From: Phycisphaerae bacterium | GTDB lineage: Bacteria; Planctomycetota; Phycisphaerae; Phycisphaerales; UBA1924 | Assembly: GCA_016793805.1 (NCBI GenBank) | Contig: JAEUIZ010000040.1 | Coordinates: forward strand, 124,001-188,000 | Length of the DNA: 64,000 nucleotides | Reading direction: 5' to 3' | Part shown: positions 26,039 through 35,155 of the stretch, piece by piece | Position numbering within the stretch: the stretch's first letter is position 1 | Layout: each line of letters starts with the position of its first letter | Position numbers and translations under genes: made by a program | Notes under the pieces: model-generated | The model's input: only the letters and a program-made list of their open reading frames with translations | Told to the model about the DNA's origin: nothing | Databases searched by the model: none

Positions 26039-26869
26039 ATGACCCTCTCGGTCGCCATCGTCTGCAAGAACAACGCGCCGACCATCGGCCGCACGCTCGA
26101 GTCGGTGCGCGGGCTCGCCACCGAGATCGTTGCCGTGGACTCGGGCTCGACCGATGGAACCATCGGGCTGCTCGAGCGGCACGGCGCCAGCGTCATCCGC
26201 TCGGCGTGGCTCGGGCACGTCGCGACCAAGCAGAAGGCCCTCGACGCCTGCACGGGCGACTGGATTCTCGCGCTGGACAGCGACGAGTCGCTCGAGCCCG
26301 ACCTTCGGCAGTCGGTCGCCGGGGCGGTGGATCGTGAGGGCGGGCCGGACGCGTACGAACTGAACCGAGTGGTGTACTACCGCGGCCGCCCGCTCCGGCA
26401 CGCGTGGCAGCCGGAGCATCGCGTGCGGCTCGTGCGACGCGGGCGGGCGCGATGGACGGGCCTGGATCCGCACGACAAACTCGAGCCGGCGGCGGGCGTG
26501 TCGGTCCAGCGCCTACGAGGCACGCTCCGCCATGATTCGATCACGACGTTCGCCGAGTTCCTCGCCAAGCAGGCCCAGCACGCGGCGACGATGGCCCGGA
26601 GCCTGCATCGCGAGGGCCGGCGCGGGAGCGTGGTGCGGTTGTGCTTCTCACCCCCCGGAGCCTTCCTCAAGCAACTCGTGCTCAAGCGAGCGTTCCTCGA
26701 TGGTTGGCCGGGCTGGCTGGCGGCGGCCTCGACCGCGGCGGGAGCGCTGATGAAGCACGCGATCCTGCTGGAACTGTCGCGCGGGGGCGCCAGCGATACC
26801 GGAGTAGCGCGGTCGGGGTATGATTCGCCCAAGTCCCCATCGGAAGGGGACGATAACGCCAGTGCCTAG
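26039..26869 (+). CDS. Family 2 glycosyltransferase, LPS-core type (WaaE/KdtX-like)
   Basis: The 276-residue GT-A enzyme has 'LSVAIVCKNNAPTIGRTLESV' at the N terminus, the donor-site 'IVAVDSGSTDGTIGLLERHG', and 'DWILALDSDESLEPDL' with the DxD-like acids. This subgroup typically adds glucose or a related sugar to the inner core of LPS. The C-terminal part has amphipathic, membrane-associating character ('FLKQLVLKRAFLDGWPGW'). The start is ATG at 26039 with GGAAG about seven bases upstream. It is divergent from the LPS-kinase-like gene, with a spacer of about 56 bp. Confidence 0.85.
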   Translation: MTLSVAIVCKNNAPTIGRTLESVRGLATEIVAVDSGSTDGTIGLLERHGASVIRSAWLGHVATKQKALDACTGDWILALDSDESLEPDLRQSVAGAVDREGGPDAYELNRVVYYRGRPLRHAWQPEHRVRLVRRGRARWTGLDPHDKLEPAAGVSVQRLRGTLRHDSITTFAEFLAKQAQHAATMARSLHREGRRGSVVRLCFSPPGAFLKQLVLKRAFLDGWPGWLAAASTAAGALMKHAILLELSRGGASDTGVARSGYDSPKSPSEGDDNASA

Positions 26870-26956
26870 GGCTCGCCGGGACGGTTCTCGCGCGGGGCTT
26901 TGGGCGAAAGGAGCCCGCGCTGCCGCGGCGCGTCCTTGAGGCGGATGCCTGACGCC

Positions 26957-26974
26957 CGAGCCCCGCGGGGCTCG
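26957..26974. repeat. 18-bp palindrome in the helicase leader
   Basis: CGAGCCCC-GC-GGGGCTCG is a perfect inverted repeat midway between the glycosyltransferase and the RNA helicase. There is no T run on either side. It may be leader structure of the helicase mRNA or a weak terminator. Confidence 0.35.
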
Positions 26975-27027
26975 CACGTCTGTCATCCCTCGAGAGCGCG
27001 CCACGGAGAGTCGGCGCGATTTCAGGG

Positions 27028-28626
27028 ATGTCGATGCACCATCACGACGCCGTTCAGTCCATTCCTACATTCGATGGCCACCCGGCCGACTCGCACGAGC
27101 CCGACACGCACGAGAGCGATCTGGCCGTGCCCGCCGGGGGCAACTCGCTCGACGCGGATGCGGCCGCACCGGCGAGCGACGAGCCCGCGGCCGCGCCGCC
27201 GGCCAGTACCCGCAACGAGATCTTCGACGCCGACGCCACGTTTGCGAGCCTCGGGCTTCGCAACAGCGTGCTCAAGGGGATCGAGGCGATGGGCTTCACC
27301 CGCCCGACCTCGATCCAGGCGAAACTGATCCCCGCGGCCCTGTCGGGACGAGACCTCCTGGGACAGGCCAAGACCGGCACGGGCAAGACGGCCGCGTTCG
27401 GGCTCCCGCTCTTCCACATGGCGGAACGCAACCGCGCCTTCCAGACGCTGATCCTCGCCCCCACGCGGGAGTTGGCGATCCAGATCGCCACCGACCTTCA
27501 ACGGCTGGGGCAGTTCACCCCGATCAAGGTCGCGCCCATCTATGGGGGGCAGCGCATCTCGGCCCAGGCCGGGAAACTCAAGCGCGACCCGGAGATCATC
27601 GTCGGAACGCCCGGGCGCGTCATGGACATGATCGAGCGGGGAATGCTCCACCTCAGGAACATCAAGTTCGTCGTCCTCGACGAGGTGGACCGGATGCTCG
27701 ACATCGGGTTCCGCGAGGACATCAAGCGCATCCTCGGGATGTGCCCGAAGGATCGGCAGACGATCTTCGTCTCGGCCACGATCGGGGGCGAGATCGAGAA
27801 ACTCGCCCGCTCGTACATGCGCGACCCGGAGAAGATCGCCGTCACGTCGGGGTCGCTGACCGTCAGCCTCGTGAAGCAGTACCACCTGCCCGTGGCGCCG
27901 TGGGACAAGCGCCGGCTGCTGCACCACCTCCTCACGCACGAGGAGCCCGCGCTCACCGTCGTGTTCTGCCGCCTCAAGCGCGTCTGCGACGAACTCGCGC
28001 GGTACCTCTCGACCAAGGGCGTGGACGCGCACGCGATCCACGCGGACCTGGGGCAGGGCAAGCGGAACCAGGTCATGGAGCGGCTCCGCGCGGGCGAGCT
28101 CGAGGTGCTCATCGCCTCGGACCTCGCCAGCCGGGGGATCGACGTGGAGGGCATCACGCACGTCATCAACTACGACCTCCCGGAAGACCCCGACCTCTAC
28201 GTGCATCGCATCGGGCGCACGGCCCGCGCGGGACGCGAGGGGATCGCGTGGAGTTTCGTCACGCCCGAGCAGGGGCACCTCCTCACCCAGATCGAGCAAC
28301 TCATCAACGCCGAGATTCCCAAATTGGACTACCCCGACTTCCAGCCCGGCCCGCTGCCGGACCACATCGCGCGGGAACGCGAGCAGCGCGGGCAGGCCGC
28401 GGCCAAGGGCAATCGGTTCGCCGCAGCGCCGGCCTTGCCAGCGGCAGCAACCGGTACGCCCGTGACTTCTGCCCCCGCGTCGGACGCCCAGTCCACATCA
28501 CCCTCCCCGGCCAGCCCGGCCCCCGCGTCCATCGCCGCGGACCCGACCAAGTTCCCGGGCGGCATCGTCCCCTCGAAACTCCCGCCCAAGCGGCTTCAGG
28601 GCAAGATTCGCTCGGGCCGAAGGTGA
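27028..28626 (+). CDS. DEAD-box family ATP-dependent RNA helicase (DEVD variant)
   Basis: The 532-residue protein carries the Q motif ('FASLGL...GFTRPTSIQ'), Walker A 'AKTGTGKTAAF' (about residue 114), 'PTRELAIQ', 'TPGRVMDM', motif II as DEVD (218-221), 'SAT' (250), and the C-terminal 'ASRGIDVEG' and 'HRIGRTARAG' (392). It unwinds short RNA duplexes, probably in ribosome assembly or mRNA turnover. The N-terminal 65 residues are acidic and disordered. The C-terminal 70 are Ala/Pro-rich and end in the basic 'KIRSGRR', likely RNA-binding. ATG 27028 or 27034 could be the start; the latter has AGGG at better spacing. Its stop overlaps the next gene's GTG start. Confidence 0.92.
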   Translation: MSMHHHDAVQSIPTFDGHPADSHEPDTHESDLAVPAGGNSLDADAAAPASDEPAAAPPASTRNEIFDADATFASLGLRNSVLKGIEAMGFTRPTSIQAKLIPAALSGRDLLGQAKTGTGKTAAFGLPLFHMAERNRAFQTLILAPTRELAIQIATDLQRLGQFTPIKVAPIYGGQRISAQAGKLKRDPEIIVGTPGRVMDMIERGMLHLRNIKFVVLDEVDRMLDIGFREDIKRILGMCPKDRQTIFVSATIGGEIEKLARSYMRDPEKIAVTSGSLTVSLVKQYHLPVAPWDKRRLLHHLLTHEEPALTVVFCRLKRVCDELARYLSTKGVDAHAIHADLGQGKRNQVMERLRAGELEVLIASDLASRGIDVEGITHVINYDLPEDPDLYVHRIGRTARAGREGIAWSFVTPEQGHLLTQIEQLINAEIPKLDYPDFQPGPLPDHIAREREQRGQAAAKGNRFAAAPALPAAATGTPVTSAPASDAQSTSPSPASPAPASIAADPTKFPGGIVPSKLPPKRLQGKIRSGRR

Positions 28627-29720
28627 TCCCGCGGCGCCTGCGTCAACCCCCCTGCCGACCCCTCGTCGCGCTCGCGGCAGCGATGGCGATCGTCGCGGTC
28701 TCGGGCTGCTCGACCACGTACTCGGGCTTGAGCGACGAGAACGCTAACCCCCGCCTGGCGGCGCTCAAGGCGCCGCTCGCGTCGGCGACGGTTTCACTCG
28801 TGGACACGCCCGGACCGCCCGCGGCTCGGGTCGCCATCCACCGCGTCGCCGGGCCTACGGGCGCGCCGGTCGTGGCGTTCATCCACGGCGCGATGTCCGA
28901 CTTCGAGACCTGGCGCTTTGTCGCCGGCCCGCTGGCCGGGACGCACGAACTGTGGCTGCTCGACCTCCCGGGCTGCGGCAAGAGCGACACCCCCGACCCC
29001 GACCGCTTCGGCGAGGGCGTGTACGCGCCCGAGGCGCTGGCCGCGCGAGTCCGCGACGCGCTGCGGGCCGAGGCGTCCACCCGCGGCGTGACCCGCATCA
29101 CGCTCGTCGGGCACTCGCTGGGCGCCGCGGTCGCGCTGCGACTGGCCGCCGAGCCCTCCGTGCCCGTGATCGAACGCCTGGTGCTGCTCTCCCCGCTCGA
29201 TGCCGCGGTCGGGCCCCCGAATCCCACGATCCGCGAACTGGCGACGGCGTCGTCGCTGAAACTCGCCACCGCCCGGGCCACCGGCGTGCTTCGCGAGCGG
29301 TTCGCCCAGGCCACGCGGGACTCGGTCTGCGACCCCTCGCTCGCGCTGCGCCAAGAGGTCGACAAGCGACTCCGTTCGTTCGATTCCGGGCCGCGGACCC
29401 GCGCGCTGCAGGCGACGCTCCGGCAGGCGGTGCCGTGGCGCGGCGAGCAACTGGACTGGGATCGCGTGGAGGCCATCGAGGCGTCGTACTCGCGGGTCGG
29501 GGCGCCGTGCCTCATCCTCACGGGCCGGCGAGATTCGGTCCTGCCGCCCTCGATGGGCTACAAGGTCGCGGCAGAGTTGGACGCGACGCTGGTGGCGCTC
29601 CCGCGCGTGATGCACTCCCCGCAACTGGAGGCGCCCGAAGAGACGGCCTCGCTGATCGCGGAGTTCGTGGCCACGGGACGGGTCGCGAGCGAGCGCGTGG
29701 TCCGCAACGTCGGCCGCTGA
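28623..29720 (+). CDS. Alpha/beta-hydrolase lipoprotein
   Basis: The 365-residue protein starts at GTG 28623, which overlaps the helicase stop (GTGA), so translation is probably coupled. The N terminus is basic and hydrophobic ('RPLVALAAAMAIVAVSGCS') and ends in the lipobox VSGC, so it is exported and lipid-anchored. The hydrolase domain has oxyanion 'FIHGAMSDFETW', nucleophile elbow GHSLGAA, a late Asp in 'TGRRDSVLPP' and the His in 'VMHSPQLEAPEE'. This is an esterase, lipase or peptidase-like catalytic triad; the substrate is unknown. A homologous start further upstream is unlikely because that region is helicase in another frame. Confidence 0.85.
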   Translation: MIPRRLRQPPCRPLVALAAAMAIVAVSGCSTTYSGLSDENANPRLAALKAPLASATVSLVDTPGPPAARVAIHRVAGPTGAPVVAFIHGAMSDFETWRFVAGPLAGTHELWLLDLPGCGKSDTPDPDRFGEGVYAPEALAARVRDALRAEASTRGVTRITLVGHSLGAAVALRLAAEPSVPVIERLVLLSPLDAAVGPPNPTIRELATASSLKLATARATGVLRERFAQATRDSVCDPSLALRQEVDKRLRSFDSGPRTRALQATLRQAVPWRGEQLDWDRVEAIEASYSRVGAPCLILTGRRDSVLPPSMGYKVAAELDATLVALPRVMHSPQLEAPEETASLIAEFVATGRVASERVVRNVGR

Positions 29721-29740
29721 TCGCGACGCCCGCAAAGAAA

Positions 29741-29766
29741 TCGGGCCGCCCTTTCGGACGGCCCGA
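29741..29766 (-). terminator. Terminator of the metalloprotease gene (possibly bidirectional)
   Basis: TCGGGCCG and CGGCCCGA form the main stem, extended by CC/GG past one mismatch. On the minus strand it is followed by TTTCTTTGCG. Confidence 0.7.
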
Positions 29767-29805
29767 GTCGTTCACGAGTTGTCGTCGCGGCGTCGGGCCG
29801 CGTCG

Positions 29806-32721
29806 TTACCGCTGCTGCTCGCCCGCCGGAGGCGTGGGCTGCTGCGGGGTGGGGCTGAAGAACATCCCGAACCCGCCGAGACCGCCGCCGAGACCACCGG
29901 CGTTGTAGACGTACTGCGCGTCGAGGGCCTTGGAGAGACGCAACTTGGCCTCGCCGAGGTGGGCCGCGGTGTACGGGTCGAGCCTGGACCCGCCCTTATC
30001 AAGCGACTTCCCGATCTTGTCGAGGAGCGAGCGGAGTTCGGCCGTGGCGAGGTTCGAGATCGCCTTGCCCGCGGCGCCTCGGCCGCCGTTGAGCGAGAGG
30101 TCGATCAGCCGCTCCATGTGCTCGCGCTGCAGGTTGCGGCGGAGGCTGGAGACGAGCGGCTCGCGGGCCGAGTACTTGCGGTCGTTGCTCTTGTCGAGTT
30201 CGGACCAGACCGCGCCGCTGATCGTCCCGATCAGTTCGGGCAGGGTCAGCGCGTCCTCGCCCGATGGCACCACGAACTCGTTGTCATAGATCCGCCGCAG
30301 CGTCGTCGGGTTCATGACCATCGTGAGCGCGGACGCCTGGATGCCCATGATGCGGTCGTGCACGGGGAACGTCGGCTCGGCGTTGGCCTGCCCGCCCCCG
30401 TCGAACCACTTGTCCACCGACATGCGGCGGAGGAGGTCGCCCGTGAGCCCGAAGGACTCGTCATAGAACGCGTTGTCGATGACGAACTTGAGCGCGGCAC
30501 GCTGCTGGGCTGCCGGGATCGGATTGATCGGCGCCCGATCGCCCGGGTCGCCCTTCTTGTCGCGGTGCACCAGCGCCCCGCCCAGCCAGTTCGACATGAT
30601 GCTCACCGCGTCCAGTTGCGTGCTGAGCGTGATCTGGTACCCGCGGCGGGCCTTGGCCCAACTCTCCCCGTCCTTCACGAACTTATCGAGGATCCGCTCG
30701 CGGAGGTACTTGGCGAGTTTCATCCGGCTGATCGCGTAGTCGCGAGGGTCGGCGGCAAAGTCGTACCGCCGTGCCAGCGGGTCCGGGCCCCCCGTGTCCT
30801 CGTCCGTGCCATAGGTCAGCAACGGATCGCTGCACCGCTTCAGCACCTTCTCCGGGTCCTCGAACGTGTACCCGTACTCGATCGCCCACATGTCGTACGG
30901 CCCGACGCCCATCATGAAGTAGTCGCCCTGGACCTCCCCGTCCTCCATGTTGATGTTCACGGGGATGTAGTCCATGACCGAGCCGGCAAGGACCTGCTTG
31001 CCCTTGATCTCGACGCTGTTGATCTTCGAGAGCGGATAGATCGACGACGCCTTGAAGTTGTGGCGCAGGCCGAGCGTGTGCCCGACCTCGTGGCACGTCA
31101 GGTCCGCGAGCGCAGGCCCGACGAACCACTCGGGGATCCCGTCGATCTTCTCGACCTCTTCCTTCTTCTTGTCGTCCTTCTTGTCATCCTTTTTGTCGTC
31201 GCCCCGGCCGTCCTGTTCGAGCATCCCGAGCACGTCCATCGTCAGGCCCATCGCCGCCATGTCGCGGGCCTTGCTGTCCGCGGCCATGCACAGCCTCGCG
31301 TTGCCCCCGATGTGCTCCAGGAACGGCGCGAACTCCGGCCGCGAGAACACCATCGTCTCCGACCCCGGGAGCGCCCGGCCGCCATAGCCCAGAACCCCAC
31401 GCTTCGAGCGTGCCTGCGCGAGTTGCGCGATGACGGCGTCACGCTCCTCCGGCGGCGCCAGACGCACGCGCGGGTCCCAGTTCGGCCTCTCGTCCAGCCA
31501 CGCCACCGTCTCGGCGCTCAGCCCCTCCATCGCCGTCTGCGGGAGGAACTCGTTGGCCTGGTACCAGAAGTGCCGGATCCAGCCGTCGGTCAGCACGATG
31601 TCGGCGTCCAGGATCTGGCCCGTGATCGGGTGCGTCCGCGACGGCCCGATCGCCGTCCCGATGTCGTTGCTCAGCCAGCGGATGAAGTTGTACCGCGTGT
31701 CCTCCGGGTCCTTGTCCATGTGGGCGCCCGTGGACTTGTCCTGGTAGTAGACCTCGATCGCGTCCTTGATCCCCACCTGCTCGAACGCCTTGTTCCACCA
31801 CAGCACCCCGTCCTTGACGTGACGCCGATACCGGATCGGAACCGTGTGCTCGATGTAGTACACGATCGGGCGGGCCGGCGGGCTCAACTTCCGCGACGGG
31901 TCGGCCTTCTCGAGGTGCCAGCGCGTGATGAACCGGTTCCACACGTCCGCCTGCCGGAACTTGCCGAGGTCGCGGTAATAGTCGTTGAAGTACCCCACCC
32001 GCTCGTCCGCACGCCGCGGCTTGTACCCCGTGTTGTCCGGGACCAGGCTGATGTTGTAGTGGAACGTCTTGAGTTGCCCGTTGCCCACCGGCATCTCGAA
32101 CGCCACCACGATGTTCTCCGGGAACACCTTCGCCGACTTCAGCACCGCCAGACGCGTGTTCGCCCCGCCCGCCAGACCGCCATAGAACGTCGTCGCGCTC
32201 CCGACGAGCAGACCGTCCATGTCGATCACCGGCTGCCCGTTCGGGCCCATCGCCACGATCGGCACGTCCAGCAGCACCCGATCGGTGAAGTGGTTCTGGA
32301 TCGACGCCTTGCTCTCCGCGTCGCCCGTCGAGCGAACCTCCAACTGCGGCGCGATCAGCGCCATCCGCTTGTCGAACCGCTTCCAGTAGACGTACGCCTC
32401 GCCCGTCTGCAAGCCCGCGAACAGTTCGCCGGTGGGCATCGTCATCGAGAACATGTGCTTCTGGTTCGCGAAGCCCCGTGGCAGTTCCGCCAGCAACTGG
32501 CTGTCCTTGTCACGCCGCCACAGCGTGTACAGCCCGCTCTCCCCGTCCGCGGGCGTGACCTGCGTGTAGCCCTCCGAGACTTCCTTGAACGGCGGGAAGT
32601 CCGGTTTGTCCTTCTCTTTCCCGGCCTCGGGCGGCATCGGGGGCTGCGCCATCGCCACTCCCGCCAGCATCAGCCCCACCACACCCCCGGCCATCACGGC
32701 CAACACTCTCGCACTGCTCAT
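29806..32721 (-). CDS. Large secreted zinc metalloprotease (DUF5117/DUF5118-type)
   Basis: The 971-residue protein starts MSSARVLAVMAGGVVGLMLAGVAMA, a signal peptide cleaved near AMA|QP. The zinc site is 'TCHEVGHTLGLRHN' around residue 541 (HExxHxxGxxH, metzincin-like). The upstream region ('SGLYTLWRRDKDSQLLAELP', 'VYYIEHTVPIRYRRHVKDGVLWWNKAFEQVG') fits the DUF5117/DUF4953 family found in Bacteroidetes and Planctomycetes. A Lys/Asp-rich insert, DDKKDDKKDDKKKEE, lies 20-30 residues before the zinc site. The C terminus is Gly/Phe/Pro-rich and has no dockerin tail. AAGGAG lies eight bases before the ATG. It likely digests protein in the periplasm or outside. Confidence 0.9.
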   Translation of the reverse strand: MSSARVLAVMAGGVVGLMLAGVAMAQPPMPPEAGKEKDKPDFPPFKEVSEGYTQVTPADGESGLYTLWRRDKDSQLLAELPRGFANQKHMFSMTMPTGELFAGLQTGEAYVYWKRFDKRMALIAPQLEVRSTGDAESKASIQNHFTDRVLLDVPIVAMGPNGQPVIDMDGLLVGSATTFYGGLAGGANTRLAVLKSAKVFPENIVVAFEMPVGNGQLKTFHYNISLVPDNTGYKPRRADERVGYFNDYYRDLGKFRQADVWNRFITRWHLEKADPSRKLSPPARPIVYYIEHTVPIRYRRHVKDGVLWWNKAFEQVGIKDAIEVYYQDKSTGAHMDKDPEDTRYNFIRWLSNDIGTAIGPSRTHPITGQILDADIVLTDGWIRHFWYQANEFLPQTAMEGLSAETVAWLDERPNWDPRVRLAPPEERDAVIAQLAQARSKRGVLGYGGRALPGSETMVFSRPEFAPFLEHIGGNARLCMAADSKARDMAAMGLTMDVLGMLEQDGRGDDKKDDKKDDKKKEEVEKIDGIPEWFVGPALADLTCHEVGHTLGLRHNFKASSIYPLSKINSVEIKGKQVLAGSVMDYIPVNINMEDGEVQGDYFMMGVGPYDMWAIEYGYTFEDPEKVLKRCSDPLLTYGTDEDTGGPDPLARRYDFAADPRDYAISRMKLAKYLRERILDKFVKDGESWAKARRGYQITLSTQLDAVSIMSNWLGGALVHRDKKGDPGDRAPINPIPAAQQRAALKFVIDNAFYDESFGLTGDLLRRMSVDKWFDGGGQANAEPTFPVHDRIMGIQASALTMVMNPTTLRRIYDNEFVVPSGEDALTLPELIGTISGAVWSELDKSNDRKYSAREPLVSSLRRNLQREHMERLIDLSLNGGRGAAGKAISNLATAELRSLLDKIGKSLDKGGSRLDPYTAAHLGEAKLRLSKALDAQYVYNAGGLGGGLGGFGMFFSPTPQQPTPPAGEQQR

Positions 32722-32823
32722 GCTCGGACTCCTTCACTCCGCCGTGCCTGCCCAGTTCGCGTCGGCCCCGCTCCGCCGCCCGGACCACGCGGCCCGGCCT
32801 GGATTCGAAAACTCTAGCACAAC

Positions 32824-33813
32824 TCAGGCCCCCACGCCCCCCCGGGCCGCCCAGACCATCACCCCCACGGTCAGCGCCCCGAACAGCACGACCGCGGCCT
32901 GGAAGGGCCGATCGCGCCAGGCCAGTTCCGTCGGGTCGTCATAGACCCCTCGCTCCAGCACCACGATGCACCGCAGCAGCCCGTAGGTCGCCGGGAGCAT
33001 CGTCAGCCACAGCGCGTTGAACCCGACCTCGTACTTCGCCGCCTGGGCCTGCACATATCCCGCATACGTCACCAGCGTCGCCACCCCCGTCACCACCACC
33101 GACATCCGCAGCAGTTCGTCGGTGTACGCGGCCTGCACCCCCCGCGCGCCCGCCGCCGCCTCGCCCATCGTCCGCCGCTCCCCAAGCCGCTTCCCGAACG
33201 CCAGGAACATCGACACGAAGAACGTCACGTTCAGCAGCCACGCGCTGGGCGCGACCCCCGCCGCCGCGCACCCCCCGAGCACGCGAAGCACGAACCCCGC
33301 CGCCAGGCTGATCACGTCCAGCACCACCTCGTGCTTGAACCGCACGCTGTACAGGTTGGTGTTCAGCACGTACACCAGCACCGTCACACCCAGCCACAGC
33401 GGATGCCCGACCGGACCCGTGGCCGGCGCGGCCCTCTGCCCCACCACCGTCAGCAGGCAGGCCAGGCACGCCCCAATCAGAAGCACCACCGCGAACGCGC
33501 CCGCCGCCGAGACCGAGACCGCGCCCGACGCGATCGGCCGATGCCGCTTGCGCGGGTGCAACCGATCCGCCTCGCGGTCGCGGATGTCGTTGACCACGTA
33601 GCAACTCGACGCCGCCAGCCCGAACGCCAGCACCGCGCCCGCCACCCCGAGCACGCTCGCCCACCCGAGTCTCGTCCCCGTCGCGAAGGCGTACGCCGGG
33701 CCCACGGCCACGAACGCGCCCTTGACCCACTGGTGCGGACGTGCCAACCTGATGAAGTGCCGCAGCGCGGGCCGCGCCGACGGTTCCGTCGCTCGTGTCT
33801 CGGGCTGGCTCAT
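32824..33813 (-). CDS. UbiA-family prenyltransferase (decaprenyl-phosphate phosphoribosyltransferase-like)
   Basis: The ~329-residue integral membrane protein has about eight to nine spans. The first Asp-rich motif is 'NDIRDREADRLHPRKRHRPI' and the second region is 'YSVRFKHEVVLDVISLAAGFVLRVLGG' (landmark LDVISLAAGFVLR). HPRKRxRPI and the later 'FLAFGKRLGERR' resemble the mycobacterial 5-phosphoribosyl-1-pyrophosphate transferases more than ubiquinone enzymes. Those move phosphoribose onto a polyprenyl phosphate, the first step to a pentose donor for wall glycans. No partner oxidoreductase is nearby, so this is a family-level inference. ATG 33813 was chosen; 33828 and 33843 are also in frame. 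Confidence 0.8.
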   Translation of the reverse strand: MSQPETRATEPSARPALRHFIRLARPHQWVKGAFVAVGPAYAFATGTRLGWASVLGVAGAVLAFGLAASSCYVVNDIRDREADRLHPRKRHRPIASGAVSVSAAGAFAVVLLIGACLACLLTVVGQRAAPATGPVGHPLWLGVTVLVYVLNTNLYSVRFKHEVVLDVISLAAGFVLRVLGGCAAAGVAPSAWLLNVTFFVSMFLAFGKRLGERRTMGEAAAGARGVQAAYTDELLRMSVVVTGVATLVTYAGYVQAQAAKYEVGFNALWLTMLPATYGLLRCIVVLERGVYDDPTELAWRDRPFQAAVVLFGALTVGVMVWAARGGVGA

Positions 33814-33912
33814 GGTTCCGGTCGGCATGCGGCGGCCGCGCACCGACCGCGCGGCACGCTCAACATCGGCTATTCCTCCCCTCTACGTTCATCCCGCTTG
33901 CGCGGATCGCCC

Positions 33913-35061
33913 CTACGTGCATCCCGCCACGAACTTGTTCAGAAAGCACACGAAGTCGTTGACGTTCAGCACCGGCAGCGCCGTGCTCCCGTCGCAGTTC
34001 GCCCACGGGTCGCCGGCCGCAAATCGGTTCAGGAAGCACACGAAGTCCGCGACGTTCAGCACCGGCGTCGTCGTGCTCGCATCGCAGTTCGCCGGGCACG
34101 CCGGCTCGCACGCCAGCGCCCATGTCTCGGCCAGCGCCTCCGTGCCGTTCCAGCCCCCGACCATCACCACGCTCGACCTCGCGGCGTCGTACGCCATCGC
34201 CTGCCCCGCCCGCGACGTCGGTCCCGTGATGCTGTTCCACGCCCACGCGCCCTGCGGCCCCAGCGCCGGGATGTACTCCCACGTATCCAGCAGGTAACTC
34301 TCGCCCACGCCCCCAAACATCACCACCCGCGACCGCCGCTCGTCGTACACCATCGCGTGCGCCGCCCGCGCCCCCGGCGGCGTCAGCGGCGAGCGCATCG
34401 CCCACGCCACACCGTCGTACTCCCACGTGTCCGCCAGGATCCCCGTTACCCCCTGGCCCCCGAACATCACCAGCCGATCCCGCGACGCGTCGTACACCAT
34501 GCGGTGCTGCTGCCTCGCTTCCGGCCCGCCTCCCTCGTCCAGCAGCGTCCACGTCGTGCCGTCCCACGCCCAGGTGTCGTCGAGATTCGAACCCGTGAAC
34601 CCGCCAAAGACGACCATCCGCGCCCGCGCGGAGTCATACGCCGCCGCATGCGCGAACCGCGCCGACGGCCGCACCGCCGTCTCCCGCGGCGTCCACGTCT
34701 GCCCATCCCACTCCCAGGTGTCCGAGAGCGGGCCCGTCGCGTAGAGCCCGCCAAAGAGCACCACCCGCCGACGCACCGAGTCGTACGCCATCGTCGCGAA
34801 CACGCGATACGTCGGCGCCGGCGCGCCAAACCGCGGCATCCACGCCGACCCGTCCCACTCCCAGGTGTCCCCGTAGTAGTTCTGCCCGTTGTAGCCGCCG
34901 AAGACCACCAGCCGGCCCCGAGCCGAGTCGTACGCCGCCGCGTGCTCGTACCGAGGCCCCGGGATCGCGTCCTTCGGCGTCCATTGGCTGCACGGCTGCG
35001 CCCCCGCCACGCCCGAGGCGAGCAGCACGCCCAGCACCGACATCGAACCGTGGTCCGACAC
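33913..35061 (-). CDS. Secreted kelch-repeat protein with GC-type dockerin tail
   Basis: The ~382-residue protein has a hydrophobic export signal 'SVLGVLLASGVAGA' and then six or seven kelch blades with 'AAYDSARGRLVVFGG' and 'DTWEWDGSAW' cores. Two tail repeats (ANCDAST/ANCDGST, VADFVCFLN/VNDFVCFLN) follow, and it ends 'FVAGCT'. It is a paralogue of the 10167 protein. The start is uncertain: GTG 35061 has AAGGA about eight bases upstream, ATG 35043 lies inside the signal peptide, and ATG 35103 adds a basic leader but overlaps the opposite promoter. The gene is divergent from another dockerin-tailed gene. Confidence 0.85.
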   Translation of the reverse strand: MSDHGSMSVLGVLLASGVAGAQPCSQWTPKDAIPGPRYEHAAAYDSARGRLVVFGGYNGQNYYGDTWEWDGSAWMPRFGAPAPTYRVFATMAYDSVRRRVVLFGGLYATGPLSDTWEWDGQTWTPRETAVRPSARFAHAAAYDSARARMVVFGGFTGSNLDDTWAWDGTTWTLLDEGGGPEARQQHRMVYDASRDRLVMFGGQGVTGILADTWEYDGVAWAMRSPLTPPGARAAHAMVYDERRSRVVMFGGVGESYLLDTWEYIPALGPQGAWAWNSITGPTSRAGQAMAYDAARSSVVMVGGWNGTEALAETWALACEPACPANCDASTTTPVLNVADFVCFLNRFAAGDPWANCDGSTALPVLNVNDFVCFLNKFVAGCT

Positions 35062-35071
35062 GTAAATTTCC

Positions 35072-35100
35072 TTGACAGATCGCCGCGGATGCAGTATACC
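35072..35100 (+). promoter_or_regulatory. Sigma70-type promoter of the 35156 gene
   Basis: TTGACA (35072-35077), 17-bp spacer, TATACC (35095-35100): the best consensus promoter in the window. The 5' leader to ATG 35156 would be about 50 nt. Read on the minus strand the overlapping TATACT (35098-35093) could be the -10 of the divergent kelch gene, but no -35 is visible for it. Confidence 0.75.
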
Positions 35101-35155
35101 CAACGAGTCAAGTAGCGCCCGTAGCGGCCGCCCGCCGCGCGCCGGAGGACACCCG

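Noticed and set aside
29779-32817. Very long open frames antisense to real genes (for example opposite the metalloprotease, pnp, hppA, glnS and the CPA2 antiporter)
   Set aside because: They are Arg/Ala/Pro/Gly-rich, without motifs, and arise because stops are rare in high-GC sequence; the opposite strand always holds a recognisable protein.
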